From positions 1,240,001-1,304,000 of the forward strand of contig NZ_CP110973.1 in the NCBI RefSeq assembly GCF_026248825.1: DNA of 64,000 nucleotides. The letters run 5' to 3'. This document shows positions 43,513-53,006 of the stretch, in pieces (the stretch's first letter is position 1; each line of letters opens with the position of its first letter). The DNA comes from Larkinella insperata. Its GTDB lineage: Bacteria > Bacteroidota > Bacteroidia > Cytophagales > Spirosomataceae. Both the position numbers and the translations under genes were made by a program. Under the pieces are notes generated by a model, which did not search any database, had not been told where the DNA came from, and worked only from the letters and a program-made list of their open reading frames with translations.

Positions 43513-44772
43513 TTGAAGCCGTTGAACGTAATTATCGACGCCAGTCTTCCGGGTATTGGGTTTTACCACCGTCAGGCCAAAACGGGCGTGAGTCGCGTAG
43601 CCGAACAACTCATCAAAGGCTTGCTGGCATCAGACCGGGTACAGCTTTCGCTGGCGGCCCCCACCCACCGGGCCGAAACATTACGGTATGCCCGCGAAAC
43701 CTTCGGAAAACAGGCTCCCCCGCTGGTCAATCCACCCGGGGAACAACGCTGGGCCAAACTGGAAAACGCGCTGCTCAATCCGTTTTCACCCCAGAGCCTT
43801 CCGTCGAAAGTCATCCGGCAACTTTTCTACCGCAGCCACAAAGCCCTGGCTACTGAGCAAGCCCGGTTTTCGGCCGATCGGCTGCCCCGGGGCGCTATTT
43901 ATCATTCGCCCTTTTTTGCCATACCCGACGACATTGGCCGAATGCCGCACATCCGCAAGGTGCTGACGGTGCACGACCTGATCCCGATTCATCATCCGGA
44001 ATGGTTTCCGGCGGGTGAACGTGCGGTCCGAAATGCCATCGAAAGGCTGCCCGCAGATGCTCAGGTTGTCACGGTTTCGCAGGCTACCAAAACAGACTTT
44101 TGCCAGTATACCGGCTTTGACCCCGCACGCGTAACCCCGATTCACCTGGCCGCATCGCCGGAGTTGTTTCATCCGGTAACCGATACCGCCCAAATCAAAG
44201 CTACTCAGCAGCGGTTCGGTCTGGGCCACGAACCGTACCTGCTCACGCTGGCCACGCTCGAACCCCGCAAAAACCTCGATCACCTCATTCGCTGCTTTGT
44301 TCAACTGGCCGAACGTGGTGAACTGCCGAATGAGATAAAACTGGTTTTGGTGGGTACGAAAGGCTGGAAAATGGATCAGGTCCTGGGTGAACTGGTGAAA
44401 ACTGAACGCGTTCGGTCCCGGCTGGTTTTCACCGGTTTTGTACCCGACGAAGACCTGGCAGCTATCTACTCCGGGGCGCTGGCGTTTGTGTATCCGTCGC
44501 TGTTTGAAGGCTTTGGCCTGCCCCCACTGGAAGCCATGCAGTGCGGTTTGCCGGTGATTACCTCGAATGTGTCCTCCCTGCCCGAAGTGGTCGGCGACGC
44601 GGCCATTCAGGTTTCCCCTACCGATGCTGACGCGCTGGCCCAGGCCATTCTGACGGTGGTTCGGTCGTCGGATTTACGGAAAGATTTAACCGCGAGAGCC
44701 CTGCAAAGGGCACAATTGTTCTCGTGGGAACGTTTTGTCAATGAGCACATCAGGCTCTATCAAACTCTATGA
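43513..44772 (+). CDS. GT4-family glycosyltransferase
   Basis: A 419-residue GT-B glycosyltransferase of family 4. The best start is a TTG at 43513 (LNVIIDAS follows); no ATG precedes the conserved start. VLTVHDLIPIHHPEW, VVTVSQATKTDFCQ, LLTLATLEPRKNLDHLIRCF and the E-x7-E motif in SLFEGFGLPPLEAMQCGLPV are typical for enzymes using nucleotide sugars on polysaccharides. Its stop overlaps the argC start (ATGA) by four bases, so it is translationally coupled to an arginine gene, an odd partner. Acceptor and donor are unknown. Confidence 0.88.
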   Translation: MKPLNVIIDASLPGIGFYHRQAKTGVSRVAEQLIKGLLASDRVQLSLAAPTHRAETLRYARETFGKQAPPLVNPPGEQRWAKLENALLNPFSPQSLPSKVIRQLFYRSHKALATEQARFSADRLPRGAIYHSPFFAIPDDIGRMPHIRKVLTVHDLIPIHHPEWFPAGERAVRNAIERLPADAQVVTVSQATKTDFCQYTGFDPARVTPIHLAASPELFHPVTDTAQIKATQQRFGLGHEPYLLTLATLEPRKNLDHLIRCFVQLAERGELPNEIKLVLVGTKGWKMDQVLGELVKTERVRSRLVFTGFVPDEDLAAIYSGALAFVYPSLFEGFGLPPLEAMQCGLPVITSNVSSLPEVVGDAAIQVSPTDADALAQAILTVVRSSDLRKDLTARALQRAQLFSWERFVNEHIRLYQTL

Positions 44773-45752
44773 ATACAATCAATATTGGCATCATCGGCGG
44801 AGCGGGCTATACCGGGGGCGAACTGCTCCGGATCCTCCTCAATCACCCCAACGCCCACATTGCTTTCGTTCACAGCAAAAGCCAGGCGGGCAAGCCCGTC
44901 TACAGCACCCACACGGATTTGCTGGGGGATACGGAGTTGAAATTTTCGGGAGACGATACCCGTGAACTGGTTAACCAGGAGGGCCTTTCCGTGATTTTTC
45001 TGTGCTCCGGCCACGGTGAATCGGCCAAATTTCTGGCCGAAAACCCCATTCCGGACACTTTAAAAGTGATCGATCTCAGCACCGATTTCCGCGATGAATC
45101 AAACGGCTTTGTGTACGGTTTGCCCGAATTACAACGCGAACGCATCCAGTCGGCCACCAAAATTGCCAATCCCGGCTGTTTTGCCACCAGCATTCAACTG
45201 GCGTTGCTGCCACTGGCGCAGGCCGGACTGCTCGGCGATGCGGTTCAGGTTAGCGCCATTACCGGCTCGACGGGCGCGGGCCAGGCGTTAAGCCCCACCA
45301 CGCATTTCACCTGGCGGAACAACAACGTTTCGGTTTACAAAGCCTTTACCCACCAGCACCTGACGGAAATTCGCCAGAGCATAACGAAACTTCAATCAGG
45401 CTTCGAGCAGGCCATCCATTTCGTCCCGTACCGGGGCGACTTCACCCGGGGCATTATGGCGAATGTTCATACGCCCTATGCCGGGAGCCTGGAAGAAGCC
45501 CGTCAGCTCTACGCAGCTTATTACGCCGAACATCCGTTTACGCACCTGAGCGACGCGCCGGTGGATGTCAAGCAGGTTGTCAACACGAACAAATGCTTGC
45601 TGCACTTAGAAAAGCACGACGGCCAGTTGTTGATCACCAGCATTATTGATAACCTGACGAAGGGCGCTTCGGGTCATGCCGTTCAGAACATGAATCTGCT
45701 GTTTGGTTTGCCCGAAGATACCGGGCTTCGGTTAAAAGCCGTTGCGTTCTAA
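44769..45752 (+). CDS. argC: N-acetyl-gamma-glutamyl-phosphate reductase
   Basis: ArgC reduces N-acyl-gamma-glutamyl phosphate to the semialdehyde in arginine synthesis. The 327 residues start with NIGIIGGAGYTGGELLRILL (NADP-binding), followed by VIDLSTDFRD, GLPELQRERI, IANPGCFATSIQLALLPL (catalytic Cys), SAITGSTGAGQALSPTTHF and VPYRGDFTRGIMANVHTPY. The acyl group may be acetyl or succinyl; this cannot be told from the sequence. It overlaps the glycosyltransferase gene by four bases. Confidence 0.95.
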   Translation: MNTINIGIIGGAGYTGGELLRILLNHPNAHIAFVHSKSQAGKPVYSTHTDLLGDTELKFSGDDTRELVNQEGLSVIFLCSGHGESAKFLAENPIPDTLKVIDLSTDFRDESNGFVYGLPELQRERIQSATKIANPGCFATSIQLALLPLAQAGLLGDAVQVSAITGSTGAGQALSPTTHFTWRNNNVSVYKAFTHQHLTEIRQSITKLQSGFEQAIHFVPYRGDFTRGIMANVHTPYAGSLEEARQLYAAYYAEHPFTHLSDAPVDVKQVVNTNKCLLHLEKHDGQLLITSIIDNLTKGASGHAVQNMNLLFGLPEDTGLRLKAVAF

Positions 45753-45828
45753 CGGTACGGGTAGCCCGGCGGCATAGGTATGGCCGTTTCAAGATTTGTT
45801 TTATTTTTACAAAAAACATTCCGAACCC

Positions 45829-47535
45829 ATGAACGACTTGTCGACAGCAAAACCGTATCCCTGGCTAAAGTATTACCCCGAAGGTGTACCGGCCGACATC
45901 GATCCCGATGCCTACACTTCGTTGGTCGAGTTGATCGACGAAGGCTGCCAGCAATTTGCCGATCGGCCCGCTTACGCGAACATGGGGAAACAACTGACCT
46001 TCCGGGAAATTTATACGCTTTCCGGTCACTTTGCGTCGTACCTGCAAAACGACCTGAAGCTCCAGAAAGGCGACCGCGTGGTGATTCAGATGCCGAATCT
46101 GCTGCAATATCCCGTGGCTCTTTTCGGTATTCTGCGGGCCGGGCTGGTGGTGGTCAACACCAATCCGCTGTATACTCCGCGGGAAATGCAGCACCAGTTT
46201 AAAGATTCCGGGGCCAAAGCCATCGTCATTCTCGCCAATTTTGCCGCCAATCTGGAGAAGATCATCGACCAGACTGACATCAAACACATCATTATCACCC
46301 AGATCGGCGACCTGCTTGGCTTTCCCAAAAAGCAGGTTGTCAATGCCGTGGTGAAATACGTTAAAAAGATGGTACCGGCGTATCACCTTTCCCAGACGGT
46401 TTCGCTCAGTGAAGCCATAAGCCGGGGAAGCCGTCATGCGCTGCAAAAAGTACCGCTTACCGGTTCGGATCTGGCGTTTGTGCAATACACGGGCGGAACA
46501 ACCGGTGTTTCAAAAGGGGCCGCCCTGACGCACCGGAACATTGTTGCCAACACCCTTGCCGGAAGTTACTGGATGCAGATTGATCGCATTAATGCCCCCC
46601 AGTGCATTATGATCACTCCGCTGCCGTTGTACCACATTTACGCGCTGACGGTGAACGCATTCCTGGCGCTCAAAAACGGCTGTCTGAGTGTGCTTATCAC
46701 GAATCCGCGCGACATGAACGCCTTCATCGACGACCTGAAGAAGTACAAGTTCCACATGTTCGTCGCCCTCAATACGCTCTACAACGGCTTGCTGAACAAT
46801 CCCCGGATCAAAGAGGTCGATTTTAGCCATCTGCAGGTCGCATCGGCGGGCGGTATGGCTCTGCAAACCTCGGTTGCCGAACGCTGGAAACAACTGACCG
46901 GCATCACCATCGCCGAGGGGTACGGTCTTTCCGAAACATCGCCCATTTTATCGTCCAACTCCGTGGATGGCCGCGCCCGGCTAGGTACCATCGGTCTGCC
47001 GCTGCCGAGCACGGAAATGAAAATCATGCAGGAAGACGGCACGGAAGCGCCCATGGGGATGCCCGGCGAAATCTGGGCCAAGGGGCCGCAGGTGTTCTCC
47101 GGTTACTACAACCGCCCCGAAGAAACCGCCCAGGTGCTGGAAGACGGCTGGTTTAAAACGGGCGACATTGGCGTGATGGATGAAGATGGTTTTTTCCGGA
47201 TTGTCGACCGCAAGAAAGACATGATTCTGGTATCGGGCTTCAACGTCTACCCCAACGAAATTGAGGATGTGATTGCCAAATGTCCGGGCGTTCTGGAAGT
47301 AGCCTGCATCGGGGTTCCCGACGAGAAGTCGACCGAAACCGTCAAGGTTTTTGTGGTCAAAAAAGACCCGAACCTGACCGCCGAGGATATCCTAAAATAC
47401 AGCAAGGAGCAGTTGACCAACTACAAACGGCCACGCCATATCGAGTTCCGGGAAGAACTACCCAAAAGCAATGTGGGTAAAATTCTGCGACGACCGCTGC
47501 GCGATGAGGAACTGGCAAAACTTAAGAAGAAGTAG
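45829..47535 (+). CDS. fadD: Long-chain fatty acid–CoA ligase
   Basis: FadD-like acyl-CoA synthetase, 568 residues, that activates fatty acids with ATP and CoA. The N terminus (YPWLKYYPEGVPADIDPD) aligns well in style with enterobacterial FadD. Core motifs: FVQYTGGTTGVSKGAALTHR (AMP-binding loop), EGYGLSETSPILSSN, GYYNRPEETAQVLEDGWFKT, DIGVMDEDGFFRIVDRKKD and SGFNVYPNEIEDVIAKCPGV; the catalytic lysine lies in ELPKSNVGKILRR. The start at 45829 is preferred over an upstream frame without similarity. A terminator follows. Confidence 0.93.
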   Translation: MNDLSTAKPYPWLKYYPEGVPADIDPDAYTSLVELIDEGCQQFADRPAYANMGKQLTFREIYTLSGHFASYLQNDLKLQKGDRVVIQMPNLLQYPVALFGILRAGLVVVNTNPLYTPREMQHQFKDSGAKAIVILANFAANLEKIIDQTDIKHIIITQIGDLLGFPKKQVVNAVVKYVKKMVPAYHLSQTVSLSEAISRGSRHALQKVPLTGSDLAFVQYTGGTTGVSKGAALTHRNIVANTLAGSYWMQIDRINAPQCIMITPLPLYHIYALTVNAFLALKNGCLSVLITNPRDMNAFIDDLKKYKFHMFVALNTLYNGLLNNPRIKEVDFSHLQVASAGGMALQTSVAERWKQLTGITIAEGYGLSETSPILSSNSVDGRARLGTIGLPLPSTEMKIMQEDGTEAPMGMPGEIWAKGPQVFSGYYNRPEETAQVLEDGWFKTGDIGVMDEDGFFRIVDRKKDMILVSGFNVYPNEIEDVIAKCPGVLEVACIGVPDEKSTETVKVFVVKKDPNLTAEDILKYSKEQLTNYKRPRHIEFREELPKSNVGKILRRPLRDEELAKLKKK

Positions 47536-47536
47536 A

Positions 47537-47565
47537 GAAAGCGGTTGTAAAACCGCTTTTCTTTT
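47537..47565. terminator. Bidirectional terminator between fadD and the LytTR gene
   Basis: AAGCGGTT–GTAA–AACCGCTT forms an 8-bp stem that starts just inside the tail of the fadD region and is followed by TTCTTTT; on the other strand a similar run of A/T serves the convergent LytTR gene. Confidence 0.8.
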
Positions 47566-47571
47566 ATCCGT

Positions 47572-48018
47572 TCAGGCCATGGCGTAATAAGCCGTCAGGG
47601 GCAGAAACTCCTGCTGAAACGCCACCACGAGCTGCATAAACTGGGTGGTTTTCCGGCGCGACACTTCGATTTCGTGCCCGCTTGTCAGACAAAGCTGCAT
47701 GCTCTTGCCTGGGCGAATTTCCTGAAGGTAAAGCAGGTTAATGATGCTTTTTTTGTGTGGCCGCACAAAAATTTCGGAGGAAAGACGGCCCTCCAGCTTC
47801 TTGAGCGTCAACGATACAATAAGTTCGGAGCCGTCGCTGAAATGGACGACAGTATAATTCCCTTTTCCTTCCAGCCACGTAATTCGGTAAGCAGGCACGC
47901 GTTTACGTTGCCCCCAGAAAGGCAGCACAATGTCGGGCAGGTTCAGGTGGCGGGTAACGGCTTGTAACTGATATTCGGAATAACTAGTCCGGGGAGTAGC
48001 ATGGATCTGTAACTTCAT
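47572..48018 (-). CDS. Stand-alone LytTR DNA-binding regulator
   Basis: About 148 residues; the start at 48018 is favoured, with in-frame ATGs at 48060 and further upstream that add a poorly conserved, lysine-rich stretch. A LytTR domain fills the second half: ITWLEGKGNYTVVHFSDGSE, LTLKKLEGRL, FVRPHKKSIINLLYLQEI and GHEIEVSRRKTTQFM. There is no receiver domain, so it is a one-component or accessory regulator. Orientation is convergent with fadD and divergent from cysM. Target unknown. Confidence 0.82.
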   Translation of the reverse strand: MKLQIHATPRTSYSEYQLQAVTRHLNLPDIVLPFWGQRKRVPAYRITWLEGKGNYTVVHFSDGSELIVSLTLKKLEGRLSSEIFVRPHKKSIINLLYLQEIRPGKSMQLCLTSGHEIEVSRRKTTQFMQLVVAFQQEFLPLTAYYAMA

Positions 48019-48236
48019 ATACGTAGCCGAGGATTGGTAAATCTTACAAAAGTGATTCATAATTATCCACAAAAGCAAGGCCTTTTCAAAGAACCGCAAA
48101 AAAAATTGACTTTTTTTGCTTTTTATCTTTACCACTCCTGGTTTGCGCTTATTTCAGGCTTGTTCAAACGGTTTGCAACTTTGAAAAGCGTCCGCGTGTT
48201 TGTTCGAAAATGACCCTATTCTTCAGATAAACTTTC

Positions 48237-49112
48237 ATGGCAACCTTATTAGACTTTGTTGGAAATACCCCATTGGTTGAGTTAAAGCGTGTTAACCCTA
48301 ATCCGGCGGTTACATTGTACGGAAAAATGGAGGGACATAACCCCGGTGGCAGCGTAAAAGACCGCCCTGCCTACAGCATGATTAAAGGGGCCATCGACCG
48401 GGGCGATTTGAAGCCGGGAACGAAACTCATTGAAGCCACCAGCGGAAATACCGGCATTGCGCTCGCCATGATTGCCCGGCTTTATAACGTTGAAATTGAA
48501 TTAGTTTTACCTATGAATTCCACGCGGGAACGCATCCTGACCATGCAGGCTTTTGGTGCAAAAGTTACGCTGATGGAAACCATGGAAGGCGCCCGCGACC
48601 ATGCCGAAGAACAAGCTCAAAAAGGCGGCTATTACCTGCTCAATCAATTTGCCAACCCTGATAACTACCTGGCCCACTACCGCACAACCGGCCCCGAAAT
48701 CTGGCAGGATACTCAGGGTAAAATTACTCATTTTGTTTCCTCTATGGGCACCACCGGAACCATCATGGGAACGTCCCGCTTTTTGAAGGAACAGAATCCG
48801 GCAATTCAGATCCTTGGCTGCCAGCCCACGGATGGTTCGCAGATACCGGGCATCCGGAAATGGCCCGAAGAATACCTGCCCAAAATCTTTGATCCCAAGC
48901 GCGTCGACCGGGTTATTGACGTATCGCAGGAAGAAGCTACCCTGATGACCCGCCGACTCGCCCGCGAGGAAGGCATTTTTGCCGGTATGAGCAGCGGAGG
49001 AGCCGTTCATGCGGCCCTCAAACTGGTCGAAGAATTGAACGAGGGCGTGGTCGTCTGCATCATCTGCGACCGGGGCGACCGGTATTTGTCGTCTGATCTG
49101 TTCGGCGAATAA
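48237..49112 (+). CDS. cysM: Cysteine synthase B
   Basis: CysM-type O-acetylserine sulfhydrylase, 291 residues, PLP-dependent. VGNTPLVELKRVNPN, HNPGGSVKDRPAYSMI (PLP lysine), EATSGNTGIALAM, MNSTRERILTMQAFGAKV and GTTGTIMGTSRFL are diagnostic; EGIFAGMSSGGAV closes the active site. The MNSTRERI form is typical of CysM rather than CysK. A sequence like a -7 box (CAACTTTG at 48176-48183) lies before it but without a good -33 partner. Confidence 0.93.
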   Translation: MATLLDFVGNTPLVELKRVNPNPAVTLYGKMEGHNPGGSVKDRPAYSMIKGAIDRGDLKPGTKLIEATSGNTGIALAMIARLYNVEIELVLPMNSTRERILTMQAFGAKVTLMETMEGARDHAEEQAQKGGYYLLNQFANPDNYLAHYRTTGPEIWQDTQGKITHFVSSMGTTGTIMGTSRFLKEQNPAIQILGCQPTDGSQIPGIRKWPEEYLPKIFDPKRVDRVIDVSQEEATLMTRRLAREEGIFAGMSSGGAVHAALKLVEELNEGVVVCIICDRGDRYLSSDLFGE

Positions 49113-49229
49113 TCGGACGATAGCCGGAAGCAGCAGGGTTGTCGGGAGCTTGGAGAAATAGTTGGCCCGGCGAGCATTTATCCAGCGGGCGGCTTGCACG
49201 GCAACCCTGCCGTTCTGTACATTTGTGTT

Positions 49230-50273
49230 ATGTACAAGCGCGTCATCCTGCCTCTTCTTTTTCGCTTTGATGCTGAACAGATTCACCATTTCGCTACCTC
49301 TTTCCTGAAAATTTCGCTGGCTATTCCGGGTTTTCGCTGGTTGGCCCGGCGGTTTTTCACCGTCGATGATCCACGGCTGAAGCGGGAAGTTTTCGGCATT
49401 TCATTTCCCAATCCCGTTGGTCTGGCTGCGGGCTTCGATAAAAACGCGGAGTGGGTCGATGAACTGGCCTGCCTGGGTTTTGGCTTCCTGGAGATCGGTA
49501 CCGTTACCCCCCGCCCCCAACCCGGCAACGAACGTCCCCGGCTGTTCCGTCTGAAAGCCGACAAAGGGCTTATCAACCGCATGGGCTTCAACAACGAAGG
49601 CGCAAAAGCGGCCGCCGTTCGGCTCCGGAAACGAACTTCCGGCCCCCGGCTGATCATTGGCGGCAACATCGGAAAAAATAAAAATACGCCGAACGAACAG
49701 GCGCTGGACGATTACCTGGCCTGTTTTCACGACCTCTACGATACCGTCGATTACTTCGTTGTCAACGTCAGCTCCCCCAACACACCGGGGCTGCGGGCCT
49801 TGCAGGAAAAAGAGCCTTTGATGGCGCTGCTGCAGCGGTTGCAGGACGAAAACCGTCGTAAACCCGTTGCCAAACCGATTCTGCTGAAAATTGCCCCCGA
49901 CCTGACCGACAGCCAGTTGGACGACATCATCGAGATTGTCCGCACCACCCGGATTGCCGGTATCATTGCGACCAACACCACCATCAGCCGCGACGGATTG
50001 CAGACCGACGCCCAGACCGTCGAAAAAATGGGCGCGGGGGGCGTCAGCGGAGCGCCCCTGAAACACCGTTCGACGGAAGTCATTCGTTATCTTTGTCAAC
50101 AGTCGGGTCACGCATTCCCAGTGATCGGTGTGGGAGGCATCGCCACCGCCGAAGATGCGCTCGAAAAACTGCGGGCCGGGGCCAGTTTGGTGCAGGTCTA
50201 CACAGGGTTTATTTACGAAGGCCCTGCGTTAGCTAAGCGGATTTGCAAAGTATTGGCAGAAGAGGTAGATTAA
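49230..50273 (+). CDS. pyrD: Dihydroorotate dehydrogenase (quinone), class 2
   Basis: PyrD oxidises dihydroorotate to orotate in pyrimidine synthesis and passes electrons to quinone at the membrane. The start at 49230 (MYKRVILPLLFRFDAE) gives the class 2 N-terminal helix pair; a longer frame adds an unrelated stretch. VGLAAGFDKNAEW, INRMGFNNEGA, VVNVSSPNTPGLRALQ (Ser base), ATNTTISRDGL, GGVSGAPLKHRSTEVI and VIGVGGIATAEDALEKLRAGA bind FMN and substrate. About 347 residues. Seventeen bases separate it from ftsK. Confidence 0.95.
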   Translation: MYKRVILPLLFRFDAEQIHHFATSFLKISLAIPGFRWLARRFFTVDDPRLKREVFGISFPNPVGLAAGFDKNAEWVDELACLGFGFLEIGTVTPRPQPGNERPRLFRLKADKGLINRMGFNNEGAKAAAVRLRKRTSGPRLIIGGNIGKNKNTPNEQALDDYLACFHDLYDTVDYFVVNVSSPNTPGLRALQEKEPLMALLQRLQDENRRKPVAKPILLKIAPDLTDSQLDDIIEIVRTTRIAGIIATNTTISRDGLQTDAQTVEKMGAGGVSGAPLKHRSTEVIRYLCQQSGHAFPVIGVGGIATAEDALEKLRAGASLVQVYTGFIYEGPALAKRICKVLAEEVD

Positions 50274-50289
50274 TGCAGTTTATACGACG

Positions 50290-52827
50290 ATGACACAACC
50301 CATCAACCGACAAAATACCCCTCGGACCGAGCGGACGAAAGCACGCCCGGCGTCGGTTCCGATGAAATGGCCTACTTTTCAGGCCGACCAGCGGTCAAGG
50401 CTGGCTTTCGGCGGGTTGCTGATGCTGCTGGCCGTTGGGCTGACCGTGGCCTTTTGCTCCTACCTGCTGACCGGGCAGGAAGACCAGAGCGTCCTGAGCA
50501 CCGTCACCGATTCGTCTCTGCGCGAGTCGGGTGGCGAGATGCGTAATTTTCTGGGCGTCCTGGGAGCCTTCATTGCCCACGTATTCATTTTCCGGTGGTT
50601 TGGCGTCGCGGCCCTGGGGCTGCCCCTCATCCTGTTTCTGGCGGGTGGCAAACTGGCCTTTCACCGCGAATGGCTTCCCATCAGCCGGACGACCAAAGCG
50701 ACCTTATTCTACATGGCCTGGTTTAGTTCGCTGGCGGGGTATATTGTCCTGGCCACCGATTCCATTGGCGACGGTAGCGTCTGGTGTGGTGGTATCGGCT
50801 ACGAAATAAACGTCTGGCTGTTCAGCCTCATTGGCTGGGGCGGTATTGCCATCATCGGGTTTGCGCTGTTTCTGTTCCTGGTTTTTTTCTACGGGATAAC
50901 CAAATTCCCTTCGGTTTCCCTGCCGAAACAACCAGTTTCAAAGCCCCGGCCTGCGTATGACAATGCGGAGGCCGAGGAGGAAGCGGAAGAAGTTGACGAA
51001 GATGATGTGGAAGACTTTATCGACGTTAAAGCCAAAATGAACGCTGTTCCCCGGCCCCAGCAACCGCCCGTCGTTGCGACGCCTGAACCCGTCGTTGAAC
51101 CCGAGCCGGAGCCGCAATCTGAACCGGAACCCGAACCGAAGTTTGAAAAAGTAAATGGTAGCAGCAGCCCAAGTCCGGCCGCTAAAAAACCGCTGACCTT
51201 TACGATTTCCGACACCACGCCGATTGAACCGTCGGCGGAAGCGTCACAACCCGTTGCAGAGCCCTACGCCGGCCCGACCGATGAGGTGGACGAGGATGCG
51301 TTAAAACTGCACGGTTTGTACGACCCAACGCTCGATCTGCCCCGGTATTTGTTCCCGACCATCGACCTGCTGACCGAATACCCCGAGAACCAGAAAGCGC
51401 AGGTTTCGGCGGAGGAACTGGAAGCCAACAAAGACCGGATTGTTGATACGCTTCAGAATTACGGCATTACCATCGACAGCATCAAGGCAACGATTGGCCC
51501 CACCGTCACGCTTTACGAAATTATTCCGGCGGCCGGGGTCCGGATTTCCAAGATCAAGAGCCTGGAAGACGACATTGCGCTGAGTTTGGCGGCCCTCGGT
51601 ATCCGGATCATCGCTCCGATGCCGGGAAAAGGCACCATTGGTATTGAGGTGCCAAACAAAAACCGGGAGATGGTTGCGATGCGGTCGGTGATCAGCACGG
51701 AGAAGTTTTCCAAGAGCAATTTTGAGCTACCGATCGTGATGGGCAAAACCATCTCCAACGAGATTTTCGTGGCCGACCTCGCCAAAATGCCCCACCTGCT
51801 CATGGCCGGGGCAACGGGACAAGGAAAGTCCGTGGGCCTGAACGTGCTGCTGACCTCGCTGATTTACAAAAAGCACCCCTCGCAGCTCAAGCTTGTACTG
51901 GTTGATCCTAAAAAAGTGGAATTGACGCTGTTCAACAAGCTGGAACGGCATTTTCTGGCGCAGCTTCCCGATAGTGACGAGCCGATTATCACCGATACCA
52001 AGAAGGTAGTCAACACGCTCAACTCCTTGTGTATCGAGATGGACAACCGGTATAACCTGCTCAAAGACGCGCAGTGCCGGAACCTGAAGGAATACAACGC
52101 CAAGTTTATCCAGCGCCGGCTGAACCCCGAACGCGGACACAAGTTTTTACCTTACATCGTGCTGGTGATCGACGAGCTGGCCGACCTGATGATGACGGCG
52201 GGCAAGGAAGTTGAGCAGCCGATTGCCCGACTGGCGCAGTTGGCGCGGGCCATTGGTATTCACCTCGTGGTGGCCACACAGCGGCCATCCGTCAACGTCA
52301 TTACGGGTTTGATCAAGGCCAACTTCCCGGCGCGTCTGTCGTTCAAGGTTACGTCCAAGATTGACTCCCGGACCATTCTGGATGCGGGCGGGGCTGAGCA
52401 GTTGGTCGGGATGGGCGATATGCTGTTTTCGTCCAACTCGGATATTGTCCGGCTGCAATGCCCGTTTGTCGATACCAACGAAATTGAAGAAATCTGCGAG
52501 TTTGTCGGCAATCAGCGCGGCTACGATTCGTCCTACAACCTGCCGGAATTTGCCGGAGACGACTCGGGCAACAGCGAGGAGCGCGAAATTGATCTGGAAA
52601 ACCGTGATCCGATGTTCGACGAAGCCGCCCGGTTGGTGGTCAATCACCAGCAGGGCAGCACTTCGCTCATCCAGCGCCGTCTGAAGCTGGGTTACAACCG
52701 GGCCGGTCGGCTCATCGACCAGTTGGAAGCAGCCGGTATTGTTGGGGCCTTTGAAGGCAGTAAAGCCCGCGAGGTGCTCATTCAGGATGTGAACACGCTG
52801 GAAGAAATGCTGAAGAATATGAACTAA
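50290..52827 (+). CDS. ftsK: DNA translocase FtsK
   Basis: An 845-residue FtsK/SpoIIIE motor that moves chromosome ends through the septum. About four N-terminal membrane segments (LLMLLAVGLTVAFCSYLL, LGLPLILFLAGGKLAF, IIGFALFLFLVFFYG and others) lead to an acidic linker with a PEPEP-rich stretch, then the motor: LYEIIPAAGVRISKI, GATGQGKSVGLNVLLTSLIY (Walker A near residue 507), YIVLVIDELADLMM (Walker B) and VATQRPSVNVITG. The C-terminal gamma domain (GSTSLIQRRLKLGYNRAGRL) is the KOPS-reading winged helix. A terminator follows directly. Confidence 0.96.
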   Translation: MTQPINRQNTPRTERTKARPASVPMKWPTFQADQRSRLAFGGLLMLLAVGLTVAFCSYLLTGQEDQSVLSTVTDSSLRESGGEMRNFLGVLGAFIAHVFIFRWFGVAALGLPLILFLAGGKLAFHREWLPISRTTKATLFYMAWFSSLAGYIVLATDSIGDGSVWCGGIGYEINVWLFSLIGWGGIAIIGFALFLFLVFFYGITKFPSVSLPKQPVSKPRPAYDNAEAEEEAEEVDEDDVEDFIDVKAKMNAVPRPQQPPVVATPEPVVEPEPEPQSEPEPEPKFEKVNGSSSPSPAAKKPLTFTISDTTPIEPSAEASQPVAEPYAGPTDEVDEDALKLHGLYDPTLDLPRYLFPTIDLLTEYPENQKAQVSAEELEANKDRIVDTLQNYGITIDSIKATIGPTVTLYEIIPAAGVRISKIKSLEDDIALSLAALGIRIIAPMPGKGTIGIEVPNKNREMVAMRSVISTEKFSKSNFELPIVMGKTISNEIFVADLAKMPHLLMAGATGQGKSVGLNVLLTSLIYKKHPSQLKLVLVDPKKVELTLFNKLERHFLAQLPDSDEPIITDTKKVVNTLNSLCIEMDNRYNLLKDAQCRNLKEYNAKFIQRRLNPERGHKFLPYIVLVIDELADLMMTAGKEVEQPIARLAQLARAIGIHLVVATQRPSVNVITGLIKANFPARLSFKVTSKIDSRTILDAGGAEQLVGMGDMLFSSNSDIVRLQCPFVDTNEIEEICEFVGNQRGYDSSYNLPEFAGDDSGNSEEREIDLENRDPMFDEAARLVVNHQQGSTSLIQRRLKLGYNRAGRLIDQLEAAGIVGAFEGSKAREVLIQDVNTLEEMLKNMN

Positions 52828-52830
52828 CGG

Positions 52831-52867
52831 AAAACAACGGACGAGGGTACTTCGTCCGTTGTTTTTT
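52831..52867 (+). terminator. Rho-independent terminator after ftsK
   Basis: AAAACAACGGACGA at 52831-52844 is fully complementary to TCGTCCGTTGTTTT at 52852-52865, giving a 14-bp stem, 7-base loop and T-rich tail. Confidence 0.92.
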
Positions 52868-52926
52868 CTGCCCTTCCCGCATCCCTTTTTCCTCCCCTCC
52901 TCCGATTAAACTTTTTCCCGTAAATC

Positions 52927-52957
52927 TTGTCTACCTACAAAACGGTCAGCAACTTTG
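52927..52957 (+). promoter_or_regulatory. Promoter for lolA
   Basis: TTG at 52927-52929, a 20-base spacer and CAACTTTG at 52950-52957 match TTG–N19-21–TAnnTTTG with one change. Predicted start near 52964, about 43 bases before the ATG. Confidence 0.55.
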
Positions 52958-53006
52958 CGGGCAATTTTGAGCGAAACAACCCAGCATTTCATAAAAGACA
53001 AATCAC

